A DNA stretch of 64,000 bases from Nymphaea colorata (lineage: Eukaryota > Streptophyta > Magnoliopsida > Nymphaeales > Nymphaeaceae). Of the stretch, positions 1 through 11,958 are shown one piece after another (within the stretch, counting starts at the first letter, position 1; every line of letters starts with the position of its first letter). Both the position numbers and the translations under genes were made by a program. Under the pieces are notes generated by a model. That model worked only from the letters and a program-made list of their open reading frames with translations, was not told the origin of the DNA and did no database searches. The DNA lies in assembly GCF_008831285.2 (NCBI RefSeq), contig NC_045142.1, forward strand, positions 5,773,501 to 5,837,500. Direction: 5' to 3'.

Positions 1-95
1 AATATAAAATATATATTATTAATAAAATAAAAATAATATTAAAAATTATTGGACCAAATCGGGCCCGTCAGGCCGATCCAGGCTGTTTTTTTTTT
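1..95. repeat. Fragment of a GGCC-rich/AT-core dispersed repeat
   Basis: An AT-only tract (ATATATTATTAATAAAAT) is followed by CGGGCCCGTCAGGCCGATC. The same arrangement occurs at 1366-1475, 12725-12990 and 45895-46137. The left part is cut by the window edge. Confidence 0.5.
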
Positions 96-364
96 TTTTT
101 AACCGGGTATTAGATACATGTTGGGTACCTAGCCCAATGCCAAAGTCGACGTGAAACACCAAAAGCCGACCTTGTACCTTATTGACATGAGCAGTTAGGT
201 GGGGGTTTCTGCTAGGTAGTGGGGCCTTCCTCGTTCACCCAAAAATTGGGGCGAGAATCAAATGTGACATGCATTAAATCTGATCCATTTGCAGCCAAGC
301 TTGAAACCGCTTTCGAAGCGTGACAGCCACCAGTGTGTATCGGCCAGACATTGGGCCGTAAATG

Positions 365-560
365 ATTCCGATTCAGATTTGGATTCTGTTCAGAATTTGA
401 TTTGGATGTAAATATAAAACAGATTCAAATTTTGAAACCGGATTTCGGATCAAATTCATATGTAACTTTTCTTTGTTCGTATTTGGATTCAAATATATGT
501 ATATCAAAAAAAAAATGGATACTATTAAATCCGACTCTGATCCATTGAGTCATTGACATC
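365..560. repeat. GATTCAAAT-rich dispersed repeat, copy 1
   Basis: Dense variants of GATTCAGATTTGGATTC, then an ACTTTTCTTTGTT block, then an A-run and ATGGATA. The same order recurs at 13080-13480. It has no coding content. Confidence 0.5.
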
Positions 561-769
561 CCTAGATATATAAACTAAACAACTATAGCAAGTCCGTGCA
601 AACTCAATAAGCTATAGAATGGAAAGAGCACGTATACAATGTTCTTCACATTTTCCTCACGGGAAGAGTCGCAGGCCCAAGGACCGCCTCCATGATCACT
701 TCATAATGGCTTGTTAGTCCGAAATATTGTCTTAAAAATATATGTTTCAAAAAGTGGAAACATCTTAGT

Positions 770-1258
770 GCTTGAGATGGACAACGCGAGCTCGACTCGT
801 TAAAGCTCTGCTTATGAACGAGTTCGAGCTGAGTCATTTGCTTAACGAGTTGAGCTTAAGTTCATGAATCGACTCGTTCAAATAATCGAGTTGAGTTCGA
901 GTTCACTAAACTCGAATTGTTAAAACTCGACTCGGCTCGAAAATGATGTGTATCAATCTTTTAAATATCCGACTCGTTTTTTAAATTAAAAAACCGGTAT
1001 ATTTACGTTAATTGTTCGTGTAAGTTTTTACAAAAGCTCATTCAAGTTTGTCGAGTCTTAATCAAGTTGAGCTCGATTTATGGCAAAGTAATAGTTCACA
1101 TATTCAAATGACTTTCTCGAGCCTTAATCGAGTCGAGCTCGAGCTCAACAAGTAACTGCTGAGTCTAGCTATTCTCGAGTTCGAGTTCGAGGCTTCATTA
1201 GTCGAGCTGAGCTCGAGCTGGCTGAACTCGGGCTCGGCTAGGCTCATGTTCACCCCTA
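770..1258. repeat. CTCGAG-rich TIR element, copy with right end TGTTCACCCCTA
   Basis: GAGCTCGA/CGACTCG motifs fill the interval. It ends in TGTTCACCCCTA at 1247-1258, identical to the right terminus of the copy at 4025-4519, and has the same orientation. The left terminus is degenerate (GATGGACAACG near 776), so the copy is decayed or truncated. Confidence 0.65.
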
Positions 1259-1365
1259 AGATTGATGATGTAGCTAGTGAGGTAAAACTGAAGCACATCA
1301 ATTTCAAACTTGGCCAAACTCAAGGTGGAACAGAATTCAAGATCGTGGACTCGAACTTAGGACTA

Positions 1366-1475
1366 GGCATCAGGCCGGCTTAATAAGAAGTTGGGATTGG
1401 CCTGACCTAGGCCGCAGCCCACTCGGCCTGAGTGCCCGAAACCTGGGTCTGAGATCTGAGCTCATTAAAATAAAA
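1366..1475. repeat. GGCC-rich dispersed repeat, copy 2
   Basis: GGCATCAGGCCGGCTTAATAAG, read here as short motifs GGCATCAGGCC, GGCCTGACC, GGCCTGAG and AACCTGGG, is followed by an AT-rich tract. It is related to 12725-12990 and 45895-46137. Confidence 0.5.
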
Positions 1476-1727
1476 AATATTTTAAATACAATTAATTTGC
1501 GTAAGTGTACTAACTTTCTATCCGCATTTATGATTTTGCATAATTTTTTGAAAGAAATTTCTATTCACTCCAGATTCTTGGACATGCATCGTTGTAATCT
1601 AGCCCTTAAGGTTACAACTGTGAATGAGTTGCCAATGCACCCATAAAATTTAATTATGTAACACGGTTCAAAATTTGTATGTCAAGAAGAATATCATTTT
1701 AATGGGAACAGAATATACAATGCAAAT

Positions 1728-2110
1728 CGAAATAACGTTTCAGAGTTTTAGATTGCGAGGTTTTTATTGAGTATAATACAACAAGTTTGAAAAATATGAA
1801 AAAAATTATATTTTTTAAAAATTTAAAATCTAAAAATTGAAGAAAAATAAAATAAGTGAGAAAGTAATAACACAAACATAAAAGACAAGTAGATTTGCAA
1901 CAAATAAAAAACAGAAAATGAAAAAAACAGTTTGACATTAAAAAAATAAAAAATGAAAAAAAGTGATAAAAACACGAAAAAAACGTGTTAAAAATTCATT
2001 AAAAATACATTTATTTCAGTTTTAACGTTTTTTTCAAAAAAACGTTTTTCTTTTTAAGTTTTAAACCATTTTCTCGCGTTTTTTTTCAAAAATATACGGC
2101 ATATGAGGCC
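1728..2110. repeat. A-rich degenerate repeat ending in AACGTTTTT blocks
   Basis: Long A-rich sequence with short palindromic AACGTTTTTTTC and TTTTCAAAAA motifs at the right end. Similar A-rich blocks with nearby runs of T and A lie at 26960-27190 and 40060-40330. Homology is judged by eye and is only suggestive. Confidence 0.35.
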
Positions 2111-2667
2111 ATCACTAAATTTTCATTTAGTTGTGCTTGATAAATGGCGACCAAAGTGCGATGTTATATAAGGAATGTTTAGATCCACAAGCCCATATTT
2201 GGATATGTGACAAATCTAAACAGTGGCCATGTTTTCAATTTTCCACATTGGTTGCAGGGTTTAGCTTGCACTTTGTCAGCAACAAAGTGAAAGTATTCAC
2301 TCAAATACTCATTTATCAAGCGGCCATTACAAAACTCATCTCATAGTGTGAAGAGAGGGGAATGGTCGATGAGCCGAGAGAAAGTTACAGTGCACCGGGG
2401 CGCGCACCGTGTGCAGTGAAGAAGGGAAGAACATTTTGGTAACATCTTTTTACTTTTTTTTTTTTCATTTTCAATTTTTTTTTAAATATGAACTAAAAGT
2501 ATTTTAGTAATTAACCATACTGGCACACAAAAAATCATGCATCATATTATGATGTATATATATGACCAAGCCGGTACCTCTCCCATTTTTCTCTTTTCTT
2601 TTTTTACTCTAACATCTGCATCGGGGCCGCACACGAGATCTATGGAATAAGTCTATACATTATGACC

Positions 2668-2672
<5 letters not shown>

Positions 2673-2764
<92 letters not shown>
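2673..2764. repeat. Compound (TA)n-(GA)n microsatellite
   Basis: About 28 TA units run directly into about 18 GA units. Short open frames across it encode only Tyr-Ile and Arg-Glu repeats. Confidence 0.95.
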
Positions 2765-2766
<2 letters not shown>

Positions 2767-3042
2767 ATGTGTACGTCCTCAGGCATAGATAGACTTAGGA
2801 GGCATGTTGGAAGTAGCCAATTGGGGATGCCTTTGATGAAATTGCCTTTAATCAAGGAAGTGCAAGTACCATTTATGAGCAGAGCAGCTAATGCGTAGCA
2901 AGTGGGTTGGGCCATGGATGCCCTCCCAACAACAGGCAGAGCCCTTAATTATATCTGCCTTACTTATCCCATCCTCTTCATTCTGTACTGGATCTTCTCA
3001 CCTCTTCCCATGACAATAATACTTGTATGCACAAGTACCTTC

Positions 3043-3247
3043 TTTCTCTCTCTCTCTCTCTTTTTCTCTCTTTCCACCTCCTCTTATTTTGATTGTATAT
3101 TTAGTCTTTTTGCTTATGACCTCCTCTTATTTGGATTGTATATTTCGTCTTTTTGCTTTTGCGTTTGTTATTGTAACTGAGGGACTTCTTGTCCCCAAAT
3201 TTTGGTATTGTTCCCATTTAATCGTCTCTCTCTCTCTCTCTCTCTCT
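3043..3247. repeat. CT tracts and a 43-bp tandem duplication
   Basis: (TC)n at about 3043-3060 and 3224-3247. Between them the unit starting ACCTCCTCTTATTT at 3076 repeats at 3119 with a few substitutions. Confidence 0.8.
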
Positions 3248-3486
3248 ATCATCACCATGATCAATTGGCACTGCAATTTTTTCTTGCACTAAGGCAGTTG
3301 CAATATGCGGCGCTGCCCAATGAAGGAGACCTTATGCATTGGAACATATAAATCAAGAAATGCGGGAACCAAAAATTTCTAGCTAAGGGGCAATCTTAGT
3401 TCAAATTTCAAACTTAAAAGGGCACTCGTATGTAAAAACAGTAAAAAAGAATGAAAAATCGATACTTGAATCAAACAAGTTTTATA

Positions 3487-3542
3487 GGCTGGTGTGGGCA
3501 ACTGCCCCACAATGGCCACAACGTAGTTCCGCCTCCGGTGCA
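3487..3542. repeat. Fragment of the CAGTGGCGGAGCC hAT-type element
   Basis: GGCTGGTGTGGGCAACTGCCC matches in outline the internal part of the copies at 5588-5764 and 10435-10613, and TTCCGCCTCCGG lies nearby. No intact ends are seen. Confidence 0.4.
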
Positions 3543-4024
3543 GACTTAGTGCTTCAGCTAAACCAGTCCTGAATTGGAAAAAAAAAATACTATAATGCTT
3601 ATTTCTTAGAAAATTTCATTTGAGAATTTTAAAAAATAATTGTAAATAAAAACGTTAAAATTTAAATAAATGGTAGATGACACATGGCACCTTTGTATTG
3701 GTTGATGAATGAAATCAGTTTGGCACCAATTCAAGCCGGCTGATTGGGACACTGCCGGTTGGATCTCCTACCTGCAGGGACCCAGCAGCGTAAAGCTCTG
3801 GGCAAGGCTGATCTTGGGCCTCTGGCTAGGATGTGGAATAAAATTAGTCCATTTGCACAAGTAATTAATGACATTCGGAAGAACATGATATCTTCAATAC
3901 TCGCCAGATTTCGACAATCCATTATTAATGCAGCAATGGCCCTCACGAGAAGATGCGATTGTGTAGCCCAACTGGGTGAGACATGCAGTGCTATAAAGCG
4001 GGTTGCTGTGCTTAAACCCTCGAT

Positions 4025-4519
4025 TAGGGGTGAACAATGAGTTAAGTTACTCGAGCTTGATAGCTCGACTCGTTAAAGTCGGCTCGTGAATGCGTTCGAG
4101 CCGAGTCATTTGCTTAATGAGTCAAGCTCGAGTTCACGAGTCGACTCGTTCAAATAATGGAGCTGAGTTCGAGCTCAACACGTAACTGCTAAGTCGAACT
4201 CGAGCCTATCGAGATTTTCGAGCCTTAATCAAGTCGATATATTCAAACCAGTTTACGGGTTATTCGAGTCGTGTTCGAGCTCAACACATATGGATAAATG
4301 TCAATTCTATTCAAACGAGTTTGTCGAGCTTTAATTCAGTCGAGCTCAAGCTCAACACGTAACGATGAATATCAATTCTATTCAAACGAATTTGTCGAGC
4401 CTTAATCGAGTCGAGCTCGAGCTCAACACATAATTGCTGAGTCGAGCTCGAGGTTTTATTGGTTGAGCCGAGGTCGAGCTGACTGAACTCAGGCTCGATT
4501 CGGCTCATGTTCACCCCTA
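4025..4519. mobile_element. CTCGAG-rich non-autonomous TIR element, intact copy
   Basis: Bounded by a perfect 12-bp inverted repeat, TAGGGGTGAACA at 4025-4036 and TGTTCACCCCTA at 4508-4519. The interior is made of tandem subunits; GTCGAGC(T/C)TTAAT occurs at 4323 and 4394, a 71-bp period. It encodes no protein. No clear target-site duplication could be read next to the ends. Confidence 0.75.
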
Positions 4520-5587
4520 GTTACGACATCTCTTTCGAGTGGTAGACTTCATAAACTGTCCACCCACCCTAAAAAAAAAGAAAAAAAAAAACATGAAAAT
4601 GCAATTGTGCTAAAATACTAAAAATAAAAAAAATAAAATTAATTCTTAAGAAATTTGACATGGAAGATGCTCAAGTTTTGGTGGTACAACGAAACTGCCC
4701 ACTTAAGTTTGAGTTTCCTTCTTTTTCACCACACAAAAGCATGAATTTATGTCATTTAAGTAGTTTTATGTAGGAATTAAGAAACTGAATTAAGCTAGGT
4801 GTGTTTAAGTAATCATTCTAAAATTTGAGGGTGAACTTGTAGGATTTTCTTTTAAGTAATAGCTTCCATTTCCAAGAAATGATGGTTCCTTGTTGGTTTC
4901 TAATTATTTAGAAGTTTTCCCATTCTTAGCTCTCAGACAAACCATAAAGTCCAATTATCACATAATTTTGAATTCGATGCAGATTATTTAGAGGCAAGCA
5001 AAGTTGGCTCAAGAAGAAAACAAAACACCCACATGATTGAAGACACAACTTGAGATCAAACTTGTGTTTCTCATAGACAACTAAGAGGCTGGACTTGAAG
5101 TCCCTGAAATTCAAGCACCACCCCTTCTTTAAGGGCATTTTTTTTTTTCAAAAAAAAAAAAAAACTTTTTTACTTATCCAACTTGGTCCTTATAGGTAGG
5201 CTCCTTTTGCCTTTTTCACTTCTCTTAATTTGGGGGCATTTTAGTCTTTTGGATTTGATTGGACTCAAACTGTTAAACAATGAGTCTAAAAAGAAGAAGA
5301 ACACTTTGTTTTACAACATTAGTATTGTGAAACAAGGAATTCACTTTTTGACCCGAGCCAATACTAGACTTATACAAATCGAGCTCAAGTTATTTTTTTG
5401 TTTCTAATTGAGCAAAAAGAATATTTCATCGTACCACCCAATAAGAACCGAAGCTTTTACCCTTCCCTTTATCATTGCAGGGTGTCAAACTACTTTCGAT
5501 GTCTCGTAATGATGCCTTCACTATGCTTTAACTTATATTATAGCTCTGTTTGAATGGCTCTGTCTTAGCTACTAAGAGTCTTCCAAC

Positions 5588-5764
5588 CAATGGCGGAGCC
5601 AGGATTTTTCATCCATGAAACACTTGTGTAAGTGACACAACTTTTGGTGTGGGCACTACATATAAAGTTAGAGTCATAACAATGTGAAGTTAACACATTA
5701 CAATCAAATTTTTGATGGGCTGGCGTGGGCAGTAGCCCACCCTAAGCAACAAATGCTACTATTC
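5588..5764. mobile_element. Small hAT-type MITE, inverted relative to the copy at 10435
   Basis: Begins CAATGGCGGAGCC and ends in a decayed ATGCTACTATT. The interior (TTGGTGTGGGCACTA, TTAGAGTCATAA, TGGGCAGTAGCCCACC) is the reverse complement of the copy at 10435-10613. Confidence 0.65.
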
Positions 5765-6275
5765 CTAACCCCAAACTTACTTTTTTTTCTGTCTTTTTTT
5801 GTTTTGAAAATGTGTTGTGCATTGGATCTGCACTCTTTCCAAGCAAATATAAAATGGAAATCTATAAACCCTGAAGAGATTGAGAGGCTTTCATAAAAAA
5901 ATGTTAAATTTATCAAACCAGACCTAAAAGTTAGCTGGAAGGAGCCTCATCTGCATGCTTCCTGGTAGCCCATCACTTGGGCCATGTGTTTCTGCTACAA
6001 GACAAAATGTCCAATCAAGAAACCTGCCCTTGGATGCCTTTACTGACAGTTCAAAATCATGGCATCTAAAATCTTTGTCGCCCACAAGGGGTTTGATAAT
6101 ATGTGCATAATTGTACAAATAAGATATTATATGGATTTTTGGTGTCAATGGATTTGGATATGGACTTGGGTCTGCATTCTTATGACAAATATCAGCAAAA
6201 AATACTAATTAAACGAAGGAAAATAATTATAAAAAAGTTCAAATGAACTTTAGGCAAGAAAGAACAACCCGAAGG

Positions 6276-6510
6276 TAGGGCTGCACACACGAGTGGAGTC
6301 GAACATGCTCGAACTCAACTCGACAATACAGCATCGAGCTCGAGCTTGACACGTTTAACTCGTTAAATCAGTTAAGCCATTTGGTTGCTATTCATTTAAC
6401 CATTCTCTCATTATATTTCAGCACTCATTACGTAGTCGAGTTGAGTCAAGTTTAAATGAGTTGAATTCTTACAAACCCTTCAACATCTTGAGCATTCATT
6501 TGAACTCGAG
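6276..6510. repeat. CTCGAG-rich repeat fragment starting TAGGGCTGCACA
   Basis: The left end resembles the TAGGGCTGTGCA terminus of the element at 9726-9999, followed by CTCGAACTCAACTCGACA-type motifs. No matching right terminus is found. Confidence 0.45.
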
Positions 6511-6931
6511 CTCATCGTAAATGCTGCTATATAAGTTGAAAACCCTAATCATGTGACTTTGAATCATGAACGTGACCCTTGTAAAGTCTGAAGTAAATGG
6601 TTTGGGGCCTTGGGCTCGTTCAAATCTATGTTTGACATGTTCAACCTAATCAGATCTCACCTAATTATATGGAGATTCAGACGCAGATTCAGATTTGAAT
6701 CTATAAACTAAATCCAAACCCACATAATCCGGTTGGGTCCATGTTGGACCTCAGATTCCTTTTTTGGATCTGTTATCTAATCTGTTACCAGTTGTCAGTT
6801 TGGTTAGTACTTGGATCTTTCTTTCTTGACTGAGTCCAATTGAAATGGTACTCATTTTGGATCTCTAATCGGATATTTTTTATTCCTGGATATCCCCACC
6901 AGCTCTACATATAGCTTCTAAACCTTAGGTT

Positions 6932-7855
6932 ATAGACCACATATAACTTTTGCTTGTGCAAATGAGTGCCACCACTTATGTAATGCCATGAAGCTGTATG
7001 CCTTACAAACTTTGTGGGTGCTCACTAGGCTATAGTACAATTGGTGGGACTTGGGGTATTTTTTACTCGAATAGCTAGATATGCATTAGGGTTCCAGACT
7101 GCTCAAATATGAGACAACAAAATATATAATGAGGGTGTTTGATTACCTTTGATCTACTTAGATTTAAGATCCTAAGATTTGAGATCTATGAATTTTAATC
7201 CCAAGGGGGTTGGCACAATGAACGAGGCATGAGCTGGTAGGCGGTCAGTCCTCATTTCAAATCCCGGAACATCAACTCTCTGTGCTGCAAACAAAAGAGG
7301 ACATTGACATGCACGCTGCAGTGCCCTCGGGAAGGATGAATCGCTCCCCTAAAAAAATCTATTGATTCTCCCCCCGATTGGGAGGATCATAGGTGCGATG
7401 ATTTACTTCACGAGAGAGGTCTCTGGTTCAAGCAAGGGAAATACCGAAAGCATACCATGTACTCTAGGGAGATGAGTGATTTGGTAGGGGCTTCAGCCTT
7501 TTTCCGGGTACTGGGAAACCCCGCTCACCTGAAGATCTATGAATTTAAAATGAAACCCGTTCCCCTCTAATTTTAAAACAACTATCTCTAGATAGGTGGT
7601 AGACCATAAGATATGTTTGTGCAAAATAATGCCACCACTTATATAATGCTATGAAGCTGTATGCCTTGAAAACTTACTCTGTAGACAGTAGGCTCTAGTA
7701 CATCTGGTGAGATTTAGGGTATTTTTAACTGGAACAGCTAGATTTGCATTAGGGTTGTACCAAATCTGTGACAACAAAATATATTAGAGGGCATTTGATT
7801 ACCTTTGATCTACTCAGAAACTTAAAATCCTCAAGATTTGAGATCTTTGAACTCA
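6932..7855. repeat. Diverged tandem duplication, later split by a SINE
   Basis: Unit A (from TAGACC at 6932 to about 7195) and unit B (7600-7855) share the order TAGACC, TGCCACCACTTAT, GAAGCTGTATGCCTT, GCATTAGGGTT, GACAACAAAATATAT and GATTACCTTTGATCTACT. Removing the inserted SINE gives an original period of about 317 bp. Confidence 0.85.
7196..7532 (+). mobile_element. tRNA-derived SINE-like retroposon with 14-bp target duplication
   Basis: A 337-bp insertion flanked by perfect copies of AGATCTATGAATTT at 7182-7195 and 7533-7546. The head has a good RNA polymerase III box A (TGGCACAATG, 7211-7220) and a weaker box B (TTTCAAATCC, about 7255-7264) at SINE-like spacing. A short A-run near 7352 separates it from a second segment with GGTTCAAGC, so it may be dimeric. 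It encodes no protein. The paralogous unit B at 7600-7855 shows the empty site. Confidence 0.75.
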
Positions 7856-8099
7856 AATTCTCACTCTCTCACTTTAATCCTTATGATTGACAGACATTTG
7901 AAAGTTTGGGTATGGATCAATACTTGTGGGACTACATACTGGGTCCAAGCACCAGCCCATAGAACAATTAAACCATGCCAACCAAAAAAGGAAAAGAGAT
8001 ATTTCATGATACATTATGTGCTTCACAATATGAGAAGATTTTGGTATTTTTCTCCCCAAAAAAACAAGGCATACTTTAGTAAGAGAACAAAGAAAATCA

Positions 8100-9250
8100 A
8101 GACAATGGAACCCTTTAAATGATACAGAGCAGCTGGAGCTCAATCAAGGTAAATTGTCTAACAGCAAAGTGAACAGTAGAAAAATTGGAAGCTGCATAGG
8201 ACGCTTGGTGGGTCAGGGCCTCAGGAACCTAGTTGGTCCCACGTGGTCCTCAGTCTCACCAAGCCCACACACTGTGTGCAGAAAGGCCCCACCGGAAAGC
8301 GAGAGGTCAGAACCAAGTTGGTGCATGATGTGATGGGTCTAGTGCGCGAGGCGCGGGCATGACCGGACACTTGGGATCATGTGCAATCACATCTCACAAG
8401 ATAAATCTAGGACATCCTATTTCTTGTCCTTATCATTCTTTTCCTTTCTTTTGACAGGCCAGCCCCGGGGACTGCCATCAGTCCAATAACTGACCCATTT
8501 TGGGTATTGAACTTTTGACCTTCTTCAACTTAAAGATGTTAACACTCGGTGGCCTAGCCACATTGTGACTGGGGTGAGGAATTATCCACACCAATCACTT
8601 AAAAGTTCTTTATTTCTAAAGATGAACCTTAAATATTTATTTTGGGTATTTTTAAACAAGTGCCCTTCCAACGAGTTTTTCTGACTCCGCTACTGTTAAC
8701 ATTGAATCTTTAGTCAAGTAGAAGGATCTCTTGTTATCATACACATTGCGCAGCAGGAATGTCTCCCTAGCACCCAATTTCGCTATAAAGGACGTGACAA
8801 AGCAAAAGACCGTGTGCCCCATCCCCCCGCCACCCACACGCGCCAAAAAAAAAAAAACCTATAGTCCTAGACGAGGAAAAAGACTCGAATGGACGGATAT
8901 CTCTTGTTCGGGGGACAAGTATGGAATTACCTATTCCTATTATGCAATCAAGTTGCACCTGATCCCATCCAAACTGATTAAAGTAGAAGTTCATGTGCTG
9001 GTAGGTCCCTTCTTGTCATCCCTGTTTTTATGTTCCCTGCCTTTACCCAAAAAGGCTCCAACTTTTGGTGTTCTATCCCATGCCTCTTGCTGCTCAAGCT
9101 TTTGTCTTCCCTTTTTATTTCTCATCCTCATCTTGCATGACATGAGTTCATTCTGACCTACTGCTTGTGTTGGAAGAGGACCCACCAGCGGACCAGGTAG
9201 TCGGCTCCGTCTCTGGCTCCAGCTCCGCCGTGCTCCGGCTCTATGTCTGG
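8100..9250. other. Intergenic, no feature recognised
   Basis: Mixed composition with short open frames in both directions that lack codon bias or recognisable motifs. TGACTCCGCTACTG near 8680 resembles an end of the small hAT-type element, but no partner end was found. Confidence 0.5.
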
Positions 9251-9725
9251 TGAGTTGGACTACACATGAGTTTGACTGGAGGTTGGCTTGTTTTTTTGAT
9301 CAAGCTCAACTTAGGCTCAAGCTAAGGCGGCTTAGATAAGCTGAAAGTGAAACTGAGCTCGAGCCCGGTTCGGCTCGACAAAGTCTGACTGCCTTTACCA
9401 AAAGTTGTCAGTGGTAATATGGGCTAGGCATGCAGGCATCAGGCAGTGTTCATGGGCTGTCTTGGATCAGCTGTAAGACCAAGGGTTGGTCTGTTCTTAC
9501 CTAGGCAGACTACTTACTTTCTTCAGTACAGGCTTGCTAGCTCAGAGCAGAACACGTTATAAAATGGGTTGGATTTGGATCGGGTAGATACATACAAAAA
9601 TCCAGTTATACTGAGTCCAGTATCGGAAAAAAAAGGGAGATACATACATGCATACATACAAAATCCAATTATTGTATGGGTGAAAAATACAGTTCACCCA
9701 GGCTTTGACCAGAGTTTGAGGACCT

Positions 9726-9999
9726 TAGGGCTGTGCAATGAGCTCAAGCCTCGAACTCGCTCGGTTAATTAAGCTCAACCTGAGCTCGAATAATTTGTAA
9801 ACAAGTCGAGCTCGAGCTTAACTGAAAACTTGAGCTTATAAATGAGTCGAGTTTGAGTTTGGTAAATGAGCTTACATGTGTAGAGCCTGAACCATTTACT
9901 TATACAGCTTGACTCAAGCTCGAACCGAGCAATATACGAGTCAAGTCGAATCAAGTCAAGCTGACGAGCTTGAGCTCAACTCGGTCATGTACAGCCCTA
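9726..9999. mobile_element. CTCGAG-rich TIR element, short variant
   Basis: A 274-bp element with inverted ends TAGGGCTGTGCA (9726-9737) and TGTACAGCCCTA (9988-9999), 11 of 12 matching. The interior is AGCTCGAGCTTAACT-type sequence. It is a subfamily distinct from the TAGGGGTGAACA copies, and no coding sequence is present. Confidence 0.7.
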
Positions 10000-10434
10000 C
10001 TTGGTGTTACCGAACTTATGGCATGAACCAACTGGGCTCAAGCTAATTTGGCCGGTTTAGATCAAGCAGAAAGGTTCACTTGCAACTTCAGATACAAAAG
10101 GAAATTGAAACTGGGTTCAATTAATTACATTGCCAGTCGAAGATGCCGACGCTGGACCCAGTGTGCCCACTAAAATGATTGCCCCCCTTGCCTGTCACTA
10201 TAAGGCAAAATATCTGACCCATTTTCCTCGAGTCCATATCACAAATTGCTTAGTCGGCCCGAGCTCGAACCTGATCCGATCACAATCCTATCCTAAAATA
10301 GGCCAATGCTCAATCAGCAACGGATATTGGATGCACATGTGCAACAACATCGTGGGCCCAATGCAGTTGACATGCAAGCGAGAACCCGCGGACAGCATGT
10401 GGCAGCTGTCCAGAGAGACACGCTGTGTTACTTC

Positions 10435-10613
10435 CAATAGCGGAGCTACTTGTTGGCTGGGGTGGGCCACTGCCCACACCAACCCATAAAAATTTTCATT
10501 ATAATGTGTTAAATTTACGTTATTATGACTCTAAGTTTATATATAGTGTCCACACCAAAGTTGTCTCCCCTACACAAGTGCCACACTCATGAAAAATTTT
10601 GGCTCCGCCACTG
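10435..10613. mobile_element. hAT-type MITE with 8-bp target-site duplication
   Basis: A 179-bp element beginning CAATAGCGGAGC and ending GGCTCCGCCACTG, that is, terminal inverted repeats of the form CARTRGCGGAGC. It is flanked by GTTACTTC at 10427-10434 and 10614-10621. An 8-bp duplication with CA..TG ends is typical of the hAT superfamily. It encodes no transposase. Confidence 0.8.
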
Positions 10614-11468
10614 GTTACTTCACATAAATGATTCATATGGCATATGACAAGATGTGACTGAACGACATTATATACATACACACATACATACATATACATA
10701 AGAACACATCCTGAAGAAGACCTTGAAATGAAATTGTAAAGGGACAAGAGTCTAAGTTTGTCATTGGACGGAGGTGGGCCACTTCACCATGTTCTAAGGT
10801 GAGGACAGAGTTCTTGGCAAGAGGACAAGGGAGTCTCTTTAGATTGCCATAGGGCATGGGCACTGTGCAGCACCCAACTTGGGAGCCATGAAAAGGAACA
10901 GAAGCGCTTGCTTCCAAAAGTTTGGTTCTTGGGAGTTTGCACCTCTGCCTAGAAGTCTAGGCTGTTGTGGTTTGTCTCTAGGGGCCTCAAGTGCGACATG
11001 GCCAAGTTCAAGGGCTCCATTGGGGCACCATTTCCAAGGTCTCTATTTCCTTGAACTTCAATGGAACTGTTGGTGCTTTGTGATGTTGGTTATGCACAAA
11101 AAAATACCTTGTAGGAACATGTGAAGTAGAATTTGCTTAGCTAAGCCCACAGTTCCATACTTCTTACACCATTCCATTTATATATTTATGCAACTCATAG
11201 AATCTGCATGTGCGACAAGCCAGAGCATCTGGATGGCTAGAAAAACCCACATCTTATATATATGCAGAGAAAACTGAGCATCCAAACAGTTAGAGAAATC
11301 CATGCCTTATATATGTATGTAGCTGAAATCCTCTGCCCATTTTGAGCTTAGTTCAATCACGGCTGTTCGATGCAAGTTGATAAAGTATATTGTTTGATGC
11401 AATGCACCGAGTAGTTGTAAGAGGCCGGAGGATATCTCTAACCAAACCAAGAGGGAGAAAGTCGTGAT

Positions 11469-11958
11469 TAGAGGTGAATACGAGCCAAGTCGAGCTCGAG
11501 CTCGGCTCGAGTAATGAAACCTCAAGCTTGACTCAGCTCGAGCTCGAGAATAGCTTGACGGAAGCAGCTCGACTTGGCAGTTACATGTTGAGTTCGAACT
11601 CAACTCGATTAAGGCTCGACAAACTCGTTTGAATAGAATTGATATTCATTGTTACTTGTCGAGCTCAAGCTCGACTCGATTAAGGCTCGATAAACTCTTT
11701 TGAATAGAATTGTTATTCATCGTTACATGTTGAGCTTGAGCTCGACTCGATTAAGGCTCGACAAACTCGTAAACTTGTTTGAATATATCAACTTGATTAA
11801 GGCTCGACTCGATAGTTACTTGTTGAGCTCGAACTCAACTCGATTATTTGAACGAGTCGACTCATGAGCTCAAGCTCGACTCAATAAGCAAATGACTCGG
11901 CTCGAACTCGTTTATAAGCCCAGCTTTAATGAGTCGAGCTCAAGTTCGTTCACCCCTA
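11469..11958. mobile_element. CTCGAG-rich TIR element, inverted relative to the copy at 4025
   Basis: About 490 bp, from TAGAGGTGAAT to GTTCACCCCTA. The interior has GATTAAGGCTCGA at 11607, 11678 and 11749 (exact 71-bp steps), with a shorter fourth unit at 11794. It is the reverse-complement arrangement of 4025-4519 at almost the same length (490 against 495). Confidence 0.75.

Noticed and set aside
2640-2915. Open frames on both strands through the TA/GA microsatellite
   Set aside because: They consist of dipeptide repeats from the microsatellite and have no independent support.
4200-4520. Regular 71-bp repeat spacing, briefly considered as a CRISPR-like array
   Set aside because: The units are contiguous and diverged, lie inside a TIR element and occur in a plant nuclear context. 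There are no unique spacers.
5924-6148. 74-codon - strand frame of protein-like composition
   Set aside because: No recognisable motif or flanking exon was found, and it sits among repeats.
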